Source: a virus
Reading direction: 5' to 3' (one strand)
Virus record (IMG/VR): IMGVR_UViG_3300035698_001704
Coordinates: 1-30,833 of that record
DNA length: 30,833 bases
Below, one piece after another: positions 1-7,573 of the stretch. Under the pieces are notes generated by a model. That model ran no database searches. It was given only the letters and a program-made list of their open reading frames with translations, and was not told the DNA's origin. Both the position numbers and the translations under genes were made by a program. Each line of letters starts with the position of its first letter. The stretch's first letter is position 1.

Positions 1-1
1 G

Positions 2-145
2 GCCCGTCTGGCCGTAGCTGCGGATGACACCGACATCTTCATCCCGCCGGGATTCTCCCAATACAACCTGACCGAGTTCAAGAAGCAGGCTGTCATCCTT
101 GCCGAGCAGTCGGGATGCACACTCACCCTGGAAACCAATGACTAA
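2..145 (+). CDS. 3' end of an unknown upstream gene (partial)
   Basis: An open frame enters from the left edge and ends at TAA 143-145, giving 47 residues that finish in CTLTLETND. The next gene starts at ATG 138 and overlaps this one by 8 bases, the tight packing seen through the whole window, which supports it being real coding sequence. Nothing in the fragment identifies the protein. It lies directly upstream of recombination genes and is probably part of the same early operon. Confidence 0.5.
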   Translation, partial: ARLAVAADDTDIFIPPGFSQYNLTEFKKQAVILAEQSGCTLTLETND

Positions 146-1130
146 AAAGAGATGCCACATCAACGCATCTGAGCTAGGCGCCGTGATGGGGGTTGATCCA
201 TGGCGTGACCCCATTGACGTCTACATAGACAAGAAGGAACCACCAAAACGACAACCTAAGTCCGAGCAGCAGCAGTGGGGCGACGCCCTGAAATGCGTGA
301 TCATGGCCAAATGGGGCGGCGACTCAATGAGTTGGCTTCCCGGCGAGATCATCCAGCGCGTAAACGGCCGATTGAGAATGAAGTGCGACTACATCGCCTA
401 CTCGGAAGGCTCGTCCCGGACCGCGCGCGCGGCAACCAACCCAGAAGACCCTGGACCGCGAGTCATCGAGGTGAAGAACGTCTCTGAGCGGCAGCTAGAT
501 TCGTGGGAGAAGGACGGCATCCCGTTGCGATACCAGTATCAGGGACAGGCTTACATGCTCGGTGAGCGCCTGACGCTCTGCACCTTCCTTGTCCTGTTCG
601 GTGGGAACACCCTCCGTAAGTTCCATATGGTCCAGGATCACAAGATGACGAGAGAGATGATCGTAGCCGTAGACGAGTTTTGCAGGTCATTTATTGACGG
701 CATGTCACCCCCGACCCCCGAGACCCACAGGAACTTCATCCGCGTCGTGACAGCGTCCGAAGACCTTGACCTTGAAGACTTGCCGATGCTCAATGCCCTT
801 ATCTTCAACCGCTCTCAAAGGAAGAAGCTAGACGAAGAAGCCAAGCGATTGACCGACTGCCTAAGGTCTGTTGTCGGTGACAAGATGAGCCTCAAGCTCG
901 GTGGCAAGGTGATCGCAACCTGGAGCGATCGGCTTCGGAAGGAGTCTGTCCAGAAGGCTAAGTCGTGGCGCCAGTTTGACGTGAAGCCCAACTCAGTGCT
1001 CCACCGAGCCGTGGCCGATTTCACGATCAAGAAAGGGCATGACGCCCAACGAGAGGCCGAGCCGGAATCGTCCACCGACAGCACTGCCAAGAAGGTTGAA
1101 AGCGTCCCTTTAGACTCAGCCATCGGTTAG
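138..1130 (+). CDS. YqaJ-type viral recombinase / phage exonuclease
   Basis: Likely a lambda-exonuclease-fold nuclease that resects double-stranded ends to give 3' single strands for phage recombination. Visible family features in the 330-residue product: N-terminal SELGAVMGVDPWRDPIDVY (residues 11-29), typical of YqaJ proteins; a DYIAY segment (D84) and EVKNVS (E111, K113), matching the D...ExK catalytic pattern; then YQYQGQAYM (132-140), matching the conserved glutamine-rich helix. A start at 99 in the same frame is possible, but ATG 138 gives the canonical N-terminus and overlaps the upstream stop. The next gene encodes an ERF-type annealing protein, the usual exonuclease partner. The C-terminal ~100 residues are charged and poorly conserved. 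Confidence 0.85.
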   Translation: MTKKRCHINASELGAVMGVDPWRDPIDVYIDKKEPPKRQPKSEQQQWGDALKCVIMAKWGGDSMSWLPGEIIQRVNGRLRMKCDYIAYSEGSSRTARAATNPEDPGPRVIEVKNVSERQLDSWEKDGIPLRYQYQGQAYMLGERLTLCTFLVLFGGNTLRKFHMVQDHKMTREMIVAVDEFCRSFIDGMSPPTPETHRNFIRVVTASEDLDLEDLPMLNALIFNRSQRKKLDEEAKRLTDCLRSVVGDKMSLKLGGKVIATWSDRLRKESVQKAKSWRQFDVKPNSVLHRAVADFTIKKGHDAQREAEPESSTDSTAKKVESVPLDSAIG

Positions 1131-1222
1131 TTCCTTGAGGTAGTTAGGGCTTTCCCGATGGGCAAGTTTGAAGACAGATCCAACCGTCTCTTTAACCCCT
1201 AGCTACTCGCGCACCGACAAGG

Positions 1223-1230
1223 TAAGTATT
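1223..1230 (+). promoter_or_regulatory. possible -10 element before the ERF gene
   Basis: TAAGTATT ends 6 bases before ATG 1237, the same geometry as other leaderless-looking starts in this window. No good -35 hexamer is visible. The 106-base gap 1131-1236 holds nothing else I can support. Confidence 0.3.
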
Positions 1231-1236
1231 AGACAC

Positions 1237-2046
1237 ATGGAAGACACCAAAACGAACGAGCCGACCACCTCACCGCCCGAGCGGCTGGGTGAGCTATACC
1301 AATCCCTCGCCAAGTTTCAGCGGGAGGTTCGGACCATCTTCGCTAACGAGAGCGCCCAGTATGGCAAATATGCGGACTTGTCAGAGGTTTTGAGCGCGGT
1401 GACCCCAGCGCTCAATTCAAACGGTCTAGTGATGTTCCAGACCTTCACTCATACCCCTGACATGCGGCAGGTGCTCGTCACCACCTTGGCGCACAAGAAC
1501 GGCGCATTCGTGAAGTCGTCTGCTCCACTGATCCTTGACGGCGGGCGAGGTAACGCTCTGCACGCATGGGGCGGCGCGACAACCTATCAGCGGCGCTACG
1601 CATGCCTCGCGATCCTGGGGCTTTCAGTGGGAATCCCCGACGACGACGGTCAGCACGCCACCCCCACCCAGAACACCCCCCGCAAACAGGCGGCAAAGCC
1701 ATCGAACAGACCGTCCACATCTCTGGACACTGTTTTGAGGCTGATTGATGACTGCACCACCGAGATCCAGTTGCGGACCATCGGGAAAGCGGCGAAACAG
1801 CTTCCGGAAGCCGATCAAGACATCGTCCGCGAGGCCTACAGAGAGCGCCGAGACTTCATCTGCGACAGCCAGGACTCCCGATGCACTCAGGTGCTGGCGG
1901 CGCTGGCCGAGCCTGAAACCAACCAACCAGCACTGGACTTCCTTGGCACCATCGGCGTATCCATCACCGCCGCCGAAGACGTGAGGTCCATGACCCCCGA
2001 CGAGCTGACTCAATTCATCCAATGGCAAGCAAAGAAATCCCAGTAG
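1237..2046 (+). CDS. erf: ERF-family single-strand annealing protein
   Basis: Recombination-mediating protein that anneals complementary single strands, here probably working with the adjacent exonuclease. ERF motifs in the 269-residue product: YADLSEV (46-52), GLVMFQ (63-68), TTLAHKNG (82-89), GGATTYQRRY (112-121) and DDDG (135-138). The C-terminal half is a variable linker plus helical tail. The frame extends to TTG 1168, but ATG 1237 begins just before the conserved region and has a -10-like TAAGTATT 6 bases upstream, suggesting a leaderless start. The 3' end overlaps the next gene by 25 bases. Confidence 0.88.
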   Translation: MEDTKTNEPTTSPPERLGELYQSLAKFQREVRTIFANESAQYGKYADLSEVLSAVTPALNSNGLVMFQTFTHTPDMRQVLVTTLAHKNGAFVKSSAPLILDGGRGNALHAWGGATTYQRRYACLAILGLSVGIPDDDGQHATPTQNTPRKQAAKPSNRPSTSLDTVLRLIDDCTTEIQLRTIGKAAKQLPEADQDIVREAYRERRDFICDSQDSRCTQVLAALAEPETNQPALDFLGTIGVSITAAEDVRSMTPDELTQFIQWQAKKSQ

Positions 2047-2345
2047 GGCCCAACCCACCGTTCGCAACGGTGACAGAGGTCAATTCCGATGGTAGCGAGA
2101 AGCTTCTTGAAGGCCGCAGTCCCTATGCCCTGATGGTCGCCCGTCTGCGTCGCCTATCCCCTGGCAACTCGCTAAAGGTCACCAGGAGCACCAAGACGCC
2201 GATCGAGACGGTCCGGGGGTCGCTATGGCGTCATCTAGTCCGAGAGAAGGTTTCTGACCACTTCCGGTCGTTCATCCTGGACCGCGAGAGCTTCATGGTG
2301 ACCCGCCTGGACTATACCGAGGGGGAGATGTTCCATGGCGCCTGA
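2022..2345 (+). CDS. unknown 107-residue protein in the recombination cluster
   Basis: Not recognised. ATG 2022 lies inside the end of the ERF gene and the stop overlaps the resolvase start by 11 bases, so it is translationally coupled on both sides. The product is basic in its middle (RLRRLSPGNSLKVTRSTKTP, about residues 41-60), with SLWRHLVREKV near 70. That looks like a small nucleic-acid-binding domain, but no family can be named. Position suggests an accessory recombination or replication role. Confidence 0.65.
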   Translation: MASKEIPVGPNPPFATVTEVNSDGSEKLLEGRSPYALMVARLRRLSPGNSLKVTRSTKTPIETVRGSLWRHLVREKVSDHFRSFILDRESFMVTRLDYTEGEMFHGA

Positions 2346-2730
2346 GCCAACCTGTCTCAAGGTGGAGTTGCCCTGGCCATCCGCCAAGCTTTCACCGAAC
2401 GCCCGGCTCCACTGGGGCCAGCGCAGCACAATGGTGAGGAACCATCGCGCGGTGGCCAAGCTACTAGCCTTCGAGGCAGGGGCAAGCAGGATGACCAAGT
2501 GGGTAGCCAAGAAGGTCAGCGCCGACCTGAGGATCAATGTCCAGGTTGAGTTCGTCCCGCCCGCGAAATACCGCTACGACGAAGACGGCCTGATGTCCCG
2601 GATGAAGGCCTACCTGGACGGCATCGCCGACGCCCTCAACGTTGACGACTACAGGTTTCAGAACAATCGACCCATCGTGAACCTGGACGCGGCCAAGAGG
2701 CCCGGCATGGTTCGAGTCACCCTGTCATGA
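2335..2730 (+). CDS. rusA: RusA-like Holliday junction resolvase
   Basis: Small endonuclease (131 residues) expected to cut Holliday junctions made by the exonuclease/ERF pair. Family features: LSPNARLHW (19-27), matching the RusA N-terminal motif, and YDEDGLMSRMKAYLDGIADA (81-100) followed by NVDD (102-105). D82, D84, D95 and D104/D105 are candidates for the acidic metal-binding cluster. The usual DxDN motif reads DEDG here, with Gly in place of Asn. Length fits the family (about 120-140). It overlaps the upstream unknown gene by 11 bases. Confidence 0.8.
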   Translation: MAPEPTCLKVELPWPSAKLSPNARLHWGQRSTMVRNHRAVAKLLAFEAGASRMTKWVAKKVSADLRINVQVEFVPPAKYRYDEDGLMSRMKAYLDGIADALNVDDYRFQNNRPIVNLDAAKRPGMVRVTLS

Positions 2731-2748
2731 GTGCACGGAATGCAAACA

Positions 2749-3048
2749 ATGAAAAGCCGCTGCAAGAACGGACATGATCTGAGCATCCTCGGCAGGTTTG
2801 CCAACGGCAACTGCAAGGCCTGCGACAAAGGCGCGAAGAAGCGCCTTCGCGAACGCAAGAACGGTGGACTGCTGAAGCCACCCCGCCCGCTCCCAGGCCC
2901 GCCGAAGTGGGCTATACCCTACATCCTAGAACTAGGTGATCGGATGGACATAGCCCACGGTCAAGAACTCCAGCGACTCAAGGATGAGGCCACCCGCCTC
3001 AGCGTTCTCCCCGCAGACTGCCCACCCCCACCCGTCAAGGTCAGATGA
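2749..3048 (+). CDS. small zinc-finger-like basic protein
   Basis: 99 residues. CKNGHD near the N-terminus and NCKACDKG about 18 residues later make a plausible Cys/His zinc-binding knuckle like those in phage HNH-endonuclease zinc fingers, but no HNH core follows, so nuclease function cannot be claimed. A basic stretch (KKRLRERK) and a proline-rich linker come next. Start uncertain: GTG 2731 and ATG 2740 are in frame upstream; ATG 2749 is preferred because GGAA lies about 9 bases upstream. The stop overlaps the next ATG (ATGA). Confidence 0.6.
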   Translation: MKSRCKNGHDLSILGRFANGNCKACDKGAKKRLRERKNGGLLKPPRPLPGPPKWAIPYILELGDRMDIAHGQELQRLKDEATRLSVLPADCPPPPVKVR

Positions 3049-4877
3049 ATCTAGCTCAAGTCCCAGCCCGAATGTTCAACGGTTCCACCCACCACTTCGA
3101 TGGGTTCATTCCTGTGACGGTGGAGCCTGATGGCCATTGCCATCATAAAAGCAGGGTCATCGGGAGCACCACCGGCGGCTACCGCCGGACGCTCGTCCGA
3201 GCATCCATCCCCCCGCTAACGGGGTCGCGGTCCGTCCAGTCCAGCTCAACCCCAACCGAGCCGGTCATCATGCCGCCCAACCTCAGGAAGATGCTCGGCA
3301 CCCTTGAAGTGAACGGGAGCCCGATGAGCCCCACAGACCTTGATTTGGACGGAGCGTTCATCCACGCGCACTTTCAGCACCGGCTGGGAGCGTTCATGGT
3401 CGATGTCTTCCTTAGTTGGTCGCCCATTCAAGGCTACGTGGCTCTCGGCGAGGCAATGATCACCTTGTCTGATGCATCAGGGTCCTTGGCCGTGACCACA
3501 ACCCCGGACATCAAGATCACCTTCGGCGATGCGGCGCTGCACTCATTGGGCCATGGATGGGGGTCGAAATGCTGGCCGATATCAAGGCGGACCATCAACA
3601 ACGGTCAAGCCATCGCGGCACCCATTGGATTCTTCTGGACGAAGTATCAGGGCATGGACACTCAGAAGGCCATTAACGCCACGTTGCTCTGCGAACGTCT
3701 TGTTGGCGGCTTCGGGATCGTGACCCTGGCCACCGGGAAGCCTACAGACGGCACCGACAAGACAGCGGTCTTCGCGTCCGCCATAGCTGTTCAGGGCGCG
3801 CGCCGCACAGGAACATGGGAACCGCCGGTCATCGGCCCGACAGCGGACAGTTCAGTGACTGGGGATCAGGAGGACCAAGTCTTTGTCCGCGGCGAGATGT
3901 TCACCGAGCCATCCGCCGTTTTGGGCACCTACCTCGCTGGCCTGAAAATGTCCAACCGCCCTTGCCATCACCGAGAAAACGACGGGAAGCAGGTTACATG
4001 GTGGGCCAACCTCGACTGCATCCTGTGGTCCGGCATCCCCCACTTCGATACGAACGTCTCACCGAACCAACTCGGCGTCCCGGCGCGAGCCTACCCAGCA
4101 GGCCAGGGCGGCTGGAGCGGCCCTGACCGTGAGCACAATCTATACGGCACGTTTTGCGCCGCCCTCAAGGCCACCGGCAGCCTATGCCTGGACTTCCTGC
4201 TGAACCATCAGGCGAACAACTTCCTGATGTCCGAGACCGTCCCAAGCTCCCATGGCAACACTTCAACCAACCAGATGGACGCGGCGCGCTCGGTTGGATG
4301 GATGGCCATCATGGCCGTTGACATATACCATCTGCTTCGCAACAGGGCGCTCGCGATGGATGTTGAGGCCAGATGGAAAGCTCGTTGGACAGAGGTCTAC
4401 AAGCCCACGATCGCTGGCCTTGAGCATCACGGTTTCATCTGGGACGTGAGGCTCAACGATCCCAGGCTCGGCGATGGGCTATGGTGGATGCCCTGGCAGC
4501 AATCCATAGGCGCTTACGGCTTGTGGTTGGCCGGAAATACCTTCCTTGTTCCGGAGGCCGTTAGAGAGGCTCTCAGGGCCGCTAAGCAGGTCGTTGATTG
4601 CGACTACGTGAAGCTTCCTGGTGAGACTTGGCGCAACGTGGGGAATCAAAAGCTCCACCCAACCCACCCCGGTGAACCATGGCCGGTAGAGACGTGGATG
4701 GACCCAAGCTATCAGTTTGGACCGACGTGGTTCTTTGCCACCTGGAACGTCCCAGCCCTAGCCATCACCAACGCTAACTCTGAGCCTGGATCAAAGGCCC
4801 GGATCATCTGGGACTCCTCGCACAGCACCCATGACCCTTCCTGGACGCCTCCTATCACCGTCCATCCGCTCGTATGA
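3045..4877 (+). CDS. unknown 610-residue protein, possibly carbohydrate-active or virion-associated
   Basis: Not recognised with confidence. The first ~290 residues look beta-rich. The second half is rich in Trp, His and helical segments, with blocks such as CHHRENDGKQVTWWANLDC, SGPDREHNLYGTF, NHQANNFLM and GLWWMPWQQSIGAYGLWLAG. That resembles the alpha/alpha-toroid domains of polysaccharide lyases and glycoside hydrolases, but this is an impression only. No signal peptide or membrane segment is visible. It is coupled by ATGA overlaps to the zinc-finger gene before and the HxD...H gene after. Its place among early genes, far from the tail module, is unusual for a receptor-binding or depolymerase protein. 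Confidence 0.7.
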   Translation: MNLAQVPARMFNGSTHHFDGFIPVTVEPDGHCHHKSRVIGSTTGGYRRTLVRASIPPLTGSRSVQSSSTPTEPVIMPPNLRKMLGTLEVNGSPMSPTDLDLDGAFIHAHFQHRLGAFMVDVFLSWSPIQGYVALGEAMITLSDASGSLAVTTTPDIKITFGDAALHSLGHGWGSKCWPISRRTINNGQAIAAPIGFFWTKYQGMDTQKAINATLLCERLVGGFGIVTLATGKPTDGTDKTAVFASAIAVQGARRTGTWEPPVIGPTADSSVTGDQEDQVFVRGEMFTEPSAVLGTYLAGLKMSNRPCHHRENDGKQVTWWANLDCILWSGIPHFDTNVSPNQLGVPARAYPAGQGGWSGPDREHNLYGTFCAALKATGSLCLDFLLNHQANNFLMSETVPSSHGNTSTNQMDAARSVGWMAIMAVDIYHLLRNRALAMDVEARWKARWTEVYKPTIAGLEHHGFIWDVRLNDPRLGDGLWWMPWQQSIGAYGLWLAGNTFLVPEAVREALRAAKQVVDCDYVKLPGETWRNVGNQKLHPTHPGEPWPVETWMDPSYQFGPTWFFATWNVPALAITNANSEPGSKARIIWDSSHSTHDPSWTPPITVHPLV

Positions 4878-5425
4878 TCTGGGAAAGCTTTGAATCAGTG
4901 GACCTCGACCAGTTTGGGTCGCGCGCCATCATGGAGTCTGTTAGCCGAGTAGCCCTGCCAGACGGTGCCCGGTGCCCGGATGACGAGACGCTCTGGCAAG
5001 CCCTTGTTGAAGGTGGCGAGGAGAACAACGGGTTGCGTCTGTGGGGTCACGAGGGAGATGTCCCCGACCCCAACGAACCGCGCCCGTTGAACCGGTGTCA
5101 TTGGATCGTGGTTAGGGCATCGACCTGCATCCACAACGATCCGACCTATGGACACTACTGCCATCACCTCAAATTGAGATGCGACCCAGGGACATCGGTT
5201 CGTGGCGTTGAAGACCGCATCCAGATGCATCGCGGGCTCTACTACGTCCTCGACGCCCATGCCCCGCATGAGGTCCAGTCACCGTCAAAGGGTTGGAACT
5301 TCGGCGTATGCCTGGACGCTGACGAGATCCTCCCGCTATCGGATGCCCTTCCCCGGATGATTGAGTTCGCGATGACCGCGCCGATACTTGCTGGCGATTG
5401 TCGAATAAATTGGACAAGGGCTTGA
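4874..5425 (+). CDS. HxD...H double-stranded beta-helix protein, copy A (putative 2OG-Fe(II) oxygenase/cupin-like)
   Basis: 183 residues. The core HWIVVRAST..H87-N-D89..HHLKLR..RGLYYVLDAHAPHEV matches, block by block, the protein at 9144-9647. H87, D89 and a distal His (H129 or H132) have the order and spacing of the Fe(II) facial triad of 2-oxoglutarate dioxygenases and cupins. No clear Arg for 2-oxoglutarate is seen after the distal His, so a cupin or other metal enzyme remains possible. It overlaps the 610-residue gene (ATGA). Compared with copy B it has a different N-terminus and an extra C-terminal tail. Substrate unknown. Confidence 0.65.
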   Translation: MIWESFESVDLDQFGSRAIMESVSRVALPDGARCPDDETLWQALVEGGEENNGLRLWGHEGDVPDPNEPRPLNRCHWIVVRASTCIHNDPTYGHYCHHLKLRCDPGTSVRGVEDRIQMHRGLYYVLDAHAPHEVQSPSKGWNFGVCLDADEILPLSDALPRMIEFAMTAPILAGDCRINWTRA

Positions 5426-5451
5426 CCCGGACAGGGTGAACGTGCGATACT
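5422..5451 (+). promoter_or_regulatory. sigma70-like promoter for a leaderless start
   Basis: TTGACC (5422-5427), an 18-base spacer, then GATACT (5446-5451) preceded by TGC. ATG 5458 follows after 6 bases, so transcription would start at or beside the start codon. A near copy occurs at 14820-14849, including the identical stretch AACGTGCGATACT. Confidence 0.65.
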
Positions 5452-5457
5452 CCTTGC

Positions 5458-5682
5458 ATGACCAATGAAGCCGCAGCCGTCCGCCCCACCCAAGTCCAAG
5501 TAAGCACCAGCGCCTACGAGTTCGCTCATGGCCGCTCCCCCAAGGGCCGGGGCGCATGGGCGTTCGAGGGCGACAATCCCGCCGAACTTTTCTGGCACAA
5601 CGGTCTATACGCTGACGCCCGCCGGGCCGCGAAGAAGCATTTTGCAGCGATGGGCGAGACCCACATTAGTGCGGCTAGCTAG
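5458..5682 (+). CDS. unknown 74-residue protein with probable leaderless start
   Basis: Not recognised. Starts MTNEAAAV; the ATG sits 6 bases after the -10 element, so the mRNA is probably leaderless and there is no room for a Shine-Dalgarno. Aromatic residues and RRAAKKH in the second half suggest a small folded domain (GRGAWAFEG, AELFWHNGLY), perhaps binding nucleic acid. It heads an operon of small genes running to about 7.4 kb. Its first 13 bases (ATGACCAATGAAG) are shared with the gene at 14855. Confidence 0.65.
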   Translation: MTNEAAAVRPTQVQVSTSAYEFAHGRSPKGRGAWAFEGDNPAELFWHNGLYADARRAAKKHFAAMGETHISAAS

Positions 5683-5707
5683 CCAGCACCCCAACCCGAG
5701 GAACGAC

Positions 5708-6046
5708 ATGACAGACAAAAAGAAGCCTGAGAGAGACAGCGACGAGCTGATATTGACCATGATTTCGGAGGCGCTGATTCAGCACAACCGGAACACCGCC
5801 CAAGCGTTCGCTGAGTGCAGCGAACACGGATCGATAGTGGCAGTGGGGGACGGCAACTCTAAAACCGGCAAGCGGTGGATGGTCTGCCTAGTGACCAATG
5901 ATGCCGCCTGCCACCTAGAAGATTGGGTGAAGCAGCAAGCCCTCATGCGTAAGGAAGCATCCGACTCCATCGGAGCCTACTCCACCACCAGGATCATCAC
6001 CCCCGGTAACCCATCGCCCAGCAACGCAGAGGAGTCGCGGAAGTGA
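5708..6046 (+). CDS. unknown 112-residue protein
   Basis: Not recognised. ATG 5708 is chosen because GAGGAA lies just upstream at 5698-5703; the longer frame from 5528 runs through the previous gene. The product has a charged N-terminus (MTDKKKPERDSDEL), a helix, then GSIVAVGDGNSKTGKRWMVCLVTN, which looks like beta strands, and a Ser/Pro-rich tail. Its TGA shares a base with the next ATG. Confidence 0.65.
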   Translation: MTDKKKPERDSDELILTMISEALIQHNRNTAQAFAECSEHGSIVAVGDGNSKTGKRWMVCLVTNDAACHLEDWVKQQALMRKEASDSIGAYSTTRIITPGNPSPSNAEESRK

Positions 6047-6342
6047 TGGATCCCGCAACGAGAGTGTTCGGGCCACTGAAGTGGGACGATGTCAGCTACG
6101 TCTACAGGGACACCCTCGGAGTCATCGCAACCTACGAAGACACCCAGGAGATCACCGTTCGGATTGGCGCCGAACAGCGCCGGGCCAACGTGTCGTCTAT
6201 CCGCAGAGTGGTGCAGGGGTCGAGAATCAGGCGCATGGAGACCAAATACGTGGTCGTGTTCAGGGCGGGCGAACACATGGAGCGTTCCACGATGCACTTG
6301 CCAATTGACTACCCCGGCTTGTTGATCGAGGGACCCGCATGA
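6046..6342 (+). CDS. unknown 98-residue beta-rich protein
   Basis: Not recognised. Alternating strands (YVYRDTLGVIATYED, EITVRIG, TKYVVVFRAGEH) suggest a small beta-barrel. ATG 6046 overlaps the previous stop (TGATG); GTG 6043 is also in frame. The stop overlaps the next small gene (ATGA). Confidence 0.6.
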   Translation: MDPATRVFGPLKWDDVSYVYRDTLGVIATYEDTQEITVRIGAEQRRANVSSIRRVVQGSRIRRMETKYVVVFRAGEHMERSTMHLPIDYPGLLIEGPA

Positions 6343-6482
6343 ACAGGAACGAACTGGCCAGACTGGCCAAGCTCCTAAGGAAAGGTTGCGGACTCCCCGC
6401 CGCCCGAACACTCGCCCTCAAGCTATGGTCGCGCCACCGTGGCGCCTGGAAGTGGAAAGCGAAGGAACTATGGACAACGTGA
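6339..6482 (+). CDS. 47-residue basic peptide, overlapping gene
   Basis: A complete frame (MNRNELARLAKLLRKG...KELWTT) opens with an ATGA overlap on the previous stop and ends 13 bases inside the next gene. It is very basic, with many Arg, Lys and Trp, and mostly helical by composition, so a small nucleic-acid- or protein-binding peptide is possible. The overlap style and lack of other coding sequence here support it being translated; function unknown. Confidence 0.5.
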   Translation: MNRNELARLAKLLRKGCGLPAARTLALKLWSRHRGAWKWKAKELWTT

Positions 6483-6775
6483 CGAAGGTGCTCATCGAAA
6501 GTCTCCGAGAGGAGCTCCGCGTATTGAAGGCCGATGAGAAAGAGAGGCTCGCCGCTGGCGCCTGTCTAGCGAAGGTTGCTCAACTTGCGGTGTCGATCAT
6601 CTACCTGCACTGCATGATTATGGACAAGTGGGCCATCGCCCCTGACGACCCAGAAAACGTGAAGCAGGTAAATGCGTCCATCGAAGACATGAGAGCCATG
6701 GGCAAGCACCTCCTGGTGCTAGACGACATGGTTAAGATGTTTTTACCGCCACCCCCAACCGAGGAAGCCAAATGA
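6470..6775 (+). CDS. unknown 101-residue helical protein
   Basis: Starts MDNVTKVLIESL at ATG 6470 with AAGGA a few bases upstream; the frame extends to TTG 6386 but that region is better explained by the 47-residue gene. N-terminal half is a charged amphipathic helix (SLREELRVLKADEKERL), the middle is hydrophobic (AQLAVSIIYLHCMIM), the end is PPPPTEEAK. The charged helix plus short hydrophobic stretch suggests an oligomerising or membrane-peripheral protein. The stop overlaps the next ATG (ATGA). Confidence 0.6.
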   Translation: MDNVTKVLIESLREELRVLKADEKERLAAGACLAKVAQLAVSIIYLHCMIMDKWAIAPDDPENVKQVNASIEDMRAMGKHLLVLDDMVKMFLPPPPTEEAK

Positions 6776-7134
6776 CTCACCCTGACTTCGCCGAGTGCAA
6801 CGATGACACCCTGAACGGGATCATCAATTCCGTGAAGAAATACGGATGCATCACCCTATACGGCGATGCCGGCAAAGTGACCATCGCGGAGGTCCCTGGC
6901 CCGCCTACCAAGCATGCGGCGCCCCATCTCTCAGAGCCATCGGACGGGTCCATGACCATGGGGGATCAGGTGCTAATGGAGATCCACGAGGAGATCGACA
7001 AGATGGACAGGGAAGCCAAGCTCTGCCAAGAGTCCTCACCGAAGATTCCCTCGACCCCGTTACCGCTGCTTCTCTTCATTCTCATTCTCACCGCTACCTC
7101 TCTGGTCGCGTCCGTTGTCGCTGCTTGGAAGTAG
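6772..7134 (+). CDS. tail-anchored membrane protein of unknown function
   Basis: 120 residues with a soluble, acidic N-terminal domain and one hydrophobic C-terminal segment (about residues 97-118: PLPLLLFILILTATSLVASV) ending AAWK. This is the layout of a single-pass protein anchored by its C-terminus, with the bulk in the cytoplasm. Could be a lysis regulator, exclusion protein or envelope-modifying factor; no family is recognised. Coupled to the previous gene by ATGA. Confidence 0.6.
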   Translation: MTHPDFAECNDDTLNGIINSVKKYGCITLYGDAGKVTIAEVPGPPTKHAAPHLSEPSDGSMTMGDQVLMEIHEEIDKMDREAKLCQESSPKIPSTPLPLLLFILILTATSLVASVVAAWK

Positions 7135-7138
7135 ACCA

Positions 7139-7399
7139 ATGCCCAACCCGCTCCTCGAAATCAAAGTCATCTCTGGCGACGCCGTCGCCGAAGTCCTCCA
7201 GACCATCTCAGTCCATGGCTACGCCAGCCTGGACACTGGCCCCAAGTCACCACCTGTTCAGGTGGTATCCATGGAGGTTCACTTAGCAGCCATGGCGATC
7301 AAGGATCAACAGATCAAGAAGCTGATGCAGAAGCTTCACCCGCCAAAGGTGCCGACACCGCCAAAGGCCGCGATCCCAAAGAAGGGCAAGGGCAAGTAG
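7139..7399 (+). CDS. unknown 86-residue protein with Lys/Pro-rich tail
   Basis: Starts MPNPLLEIKVISG at ATG 7139, five bases after the previous stop. The N-terminal ~50 residues look like a small alpha/beta domain; the C-terminus is basic and proline-rich (PPKVPTPPKAAIPKKGKGK), likely disordered and perhaps DNA-binding. Last gene before the tRNA-like sequence and terminator, so probably the end of this operon. Confidence 0.6.
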   Translation: MPNPLLEIKVISGDAVAEVLQTISVHGYASLDTGPKSPPVQVVSMEVHLAAMAIKDQQIKKLMQKLHPPKVPTPPKAAIPKKGKGK

Positions 7400-7408
7400 C
7401 TCTACCGC

Positions 7409-7490
7409 GGGTCGCGTCCGGTGCGGCCGCTCGGTAAATCTGCCAGCCAGACCCGAGTGGGCCAGGGTTCGAGTCCCTGGCGATCCACCA
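7409..7490 (+). tRNA. tRNA-like sequence with encoded CCA (degenerate tRNA gene or att core)
   Basis: The 3' part is unmistakable: T-arm CAGGG-TTCGAGT-CCCTG, then GCGATCC, A and CCA. The 5' heptamer GGGTCGC (7409-7415) pairs fully with GCGATCC with one G.T. CTCGG (7430-7434) pairs with CCGAG (7453-7457), but encloses an 18-base loop instead of 7, and the D-arm is also atypical. No canonical anticodon can be read. Options: a diverged phage tRNA, a tRNA-like structure with another role, or an attP carrying the 3' half of a host tRNA gene. GTAAATCTGCC (7434-7444) resembles the anticodon-loop/stem side of tRNA-Tyr, and the loop-to-CCA span is the classic att core. Confidence 0.45.
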
Positions 7491-7518
7491 ATCAAGAGAA
7501 CGTGTTGGCCTTCTGTGT

Positions 7519-7558
7519 GGCTCCCCTTCGTGACTGCGGTGGGGGGCCTCTTTCATTT
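7519..7558 (+). terminator. probable intrinsic terminator after the tRNA-like sequence
   Basis: GGCTCCCC (7519-7526) pairs with GGGGGGCC (7541-7548) over 8 bases with one T.G, loop 14, followed by TCTTTCATTT. It would end the 5.4-7.4 kb operon (and the tRNA-like transcript) before the modification-type operon begins. Confidence 0.5.
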
Positions 7559-7573
7559 AGCCGCGCGCGCCGA

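Noticed and set aside
1158-1202. 14-codon frame between the exonuclease and ERF genes
   Set aside because: Too short, no coupling and no ribosome site.
7409-7490. Calling a definite tRNA isotype
   Set aside because: No 7-base anticodon loop with a T before the anticodon can be folded; isotype would be a guess.
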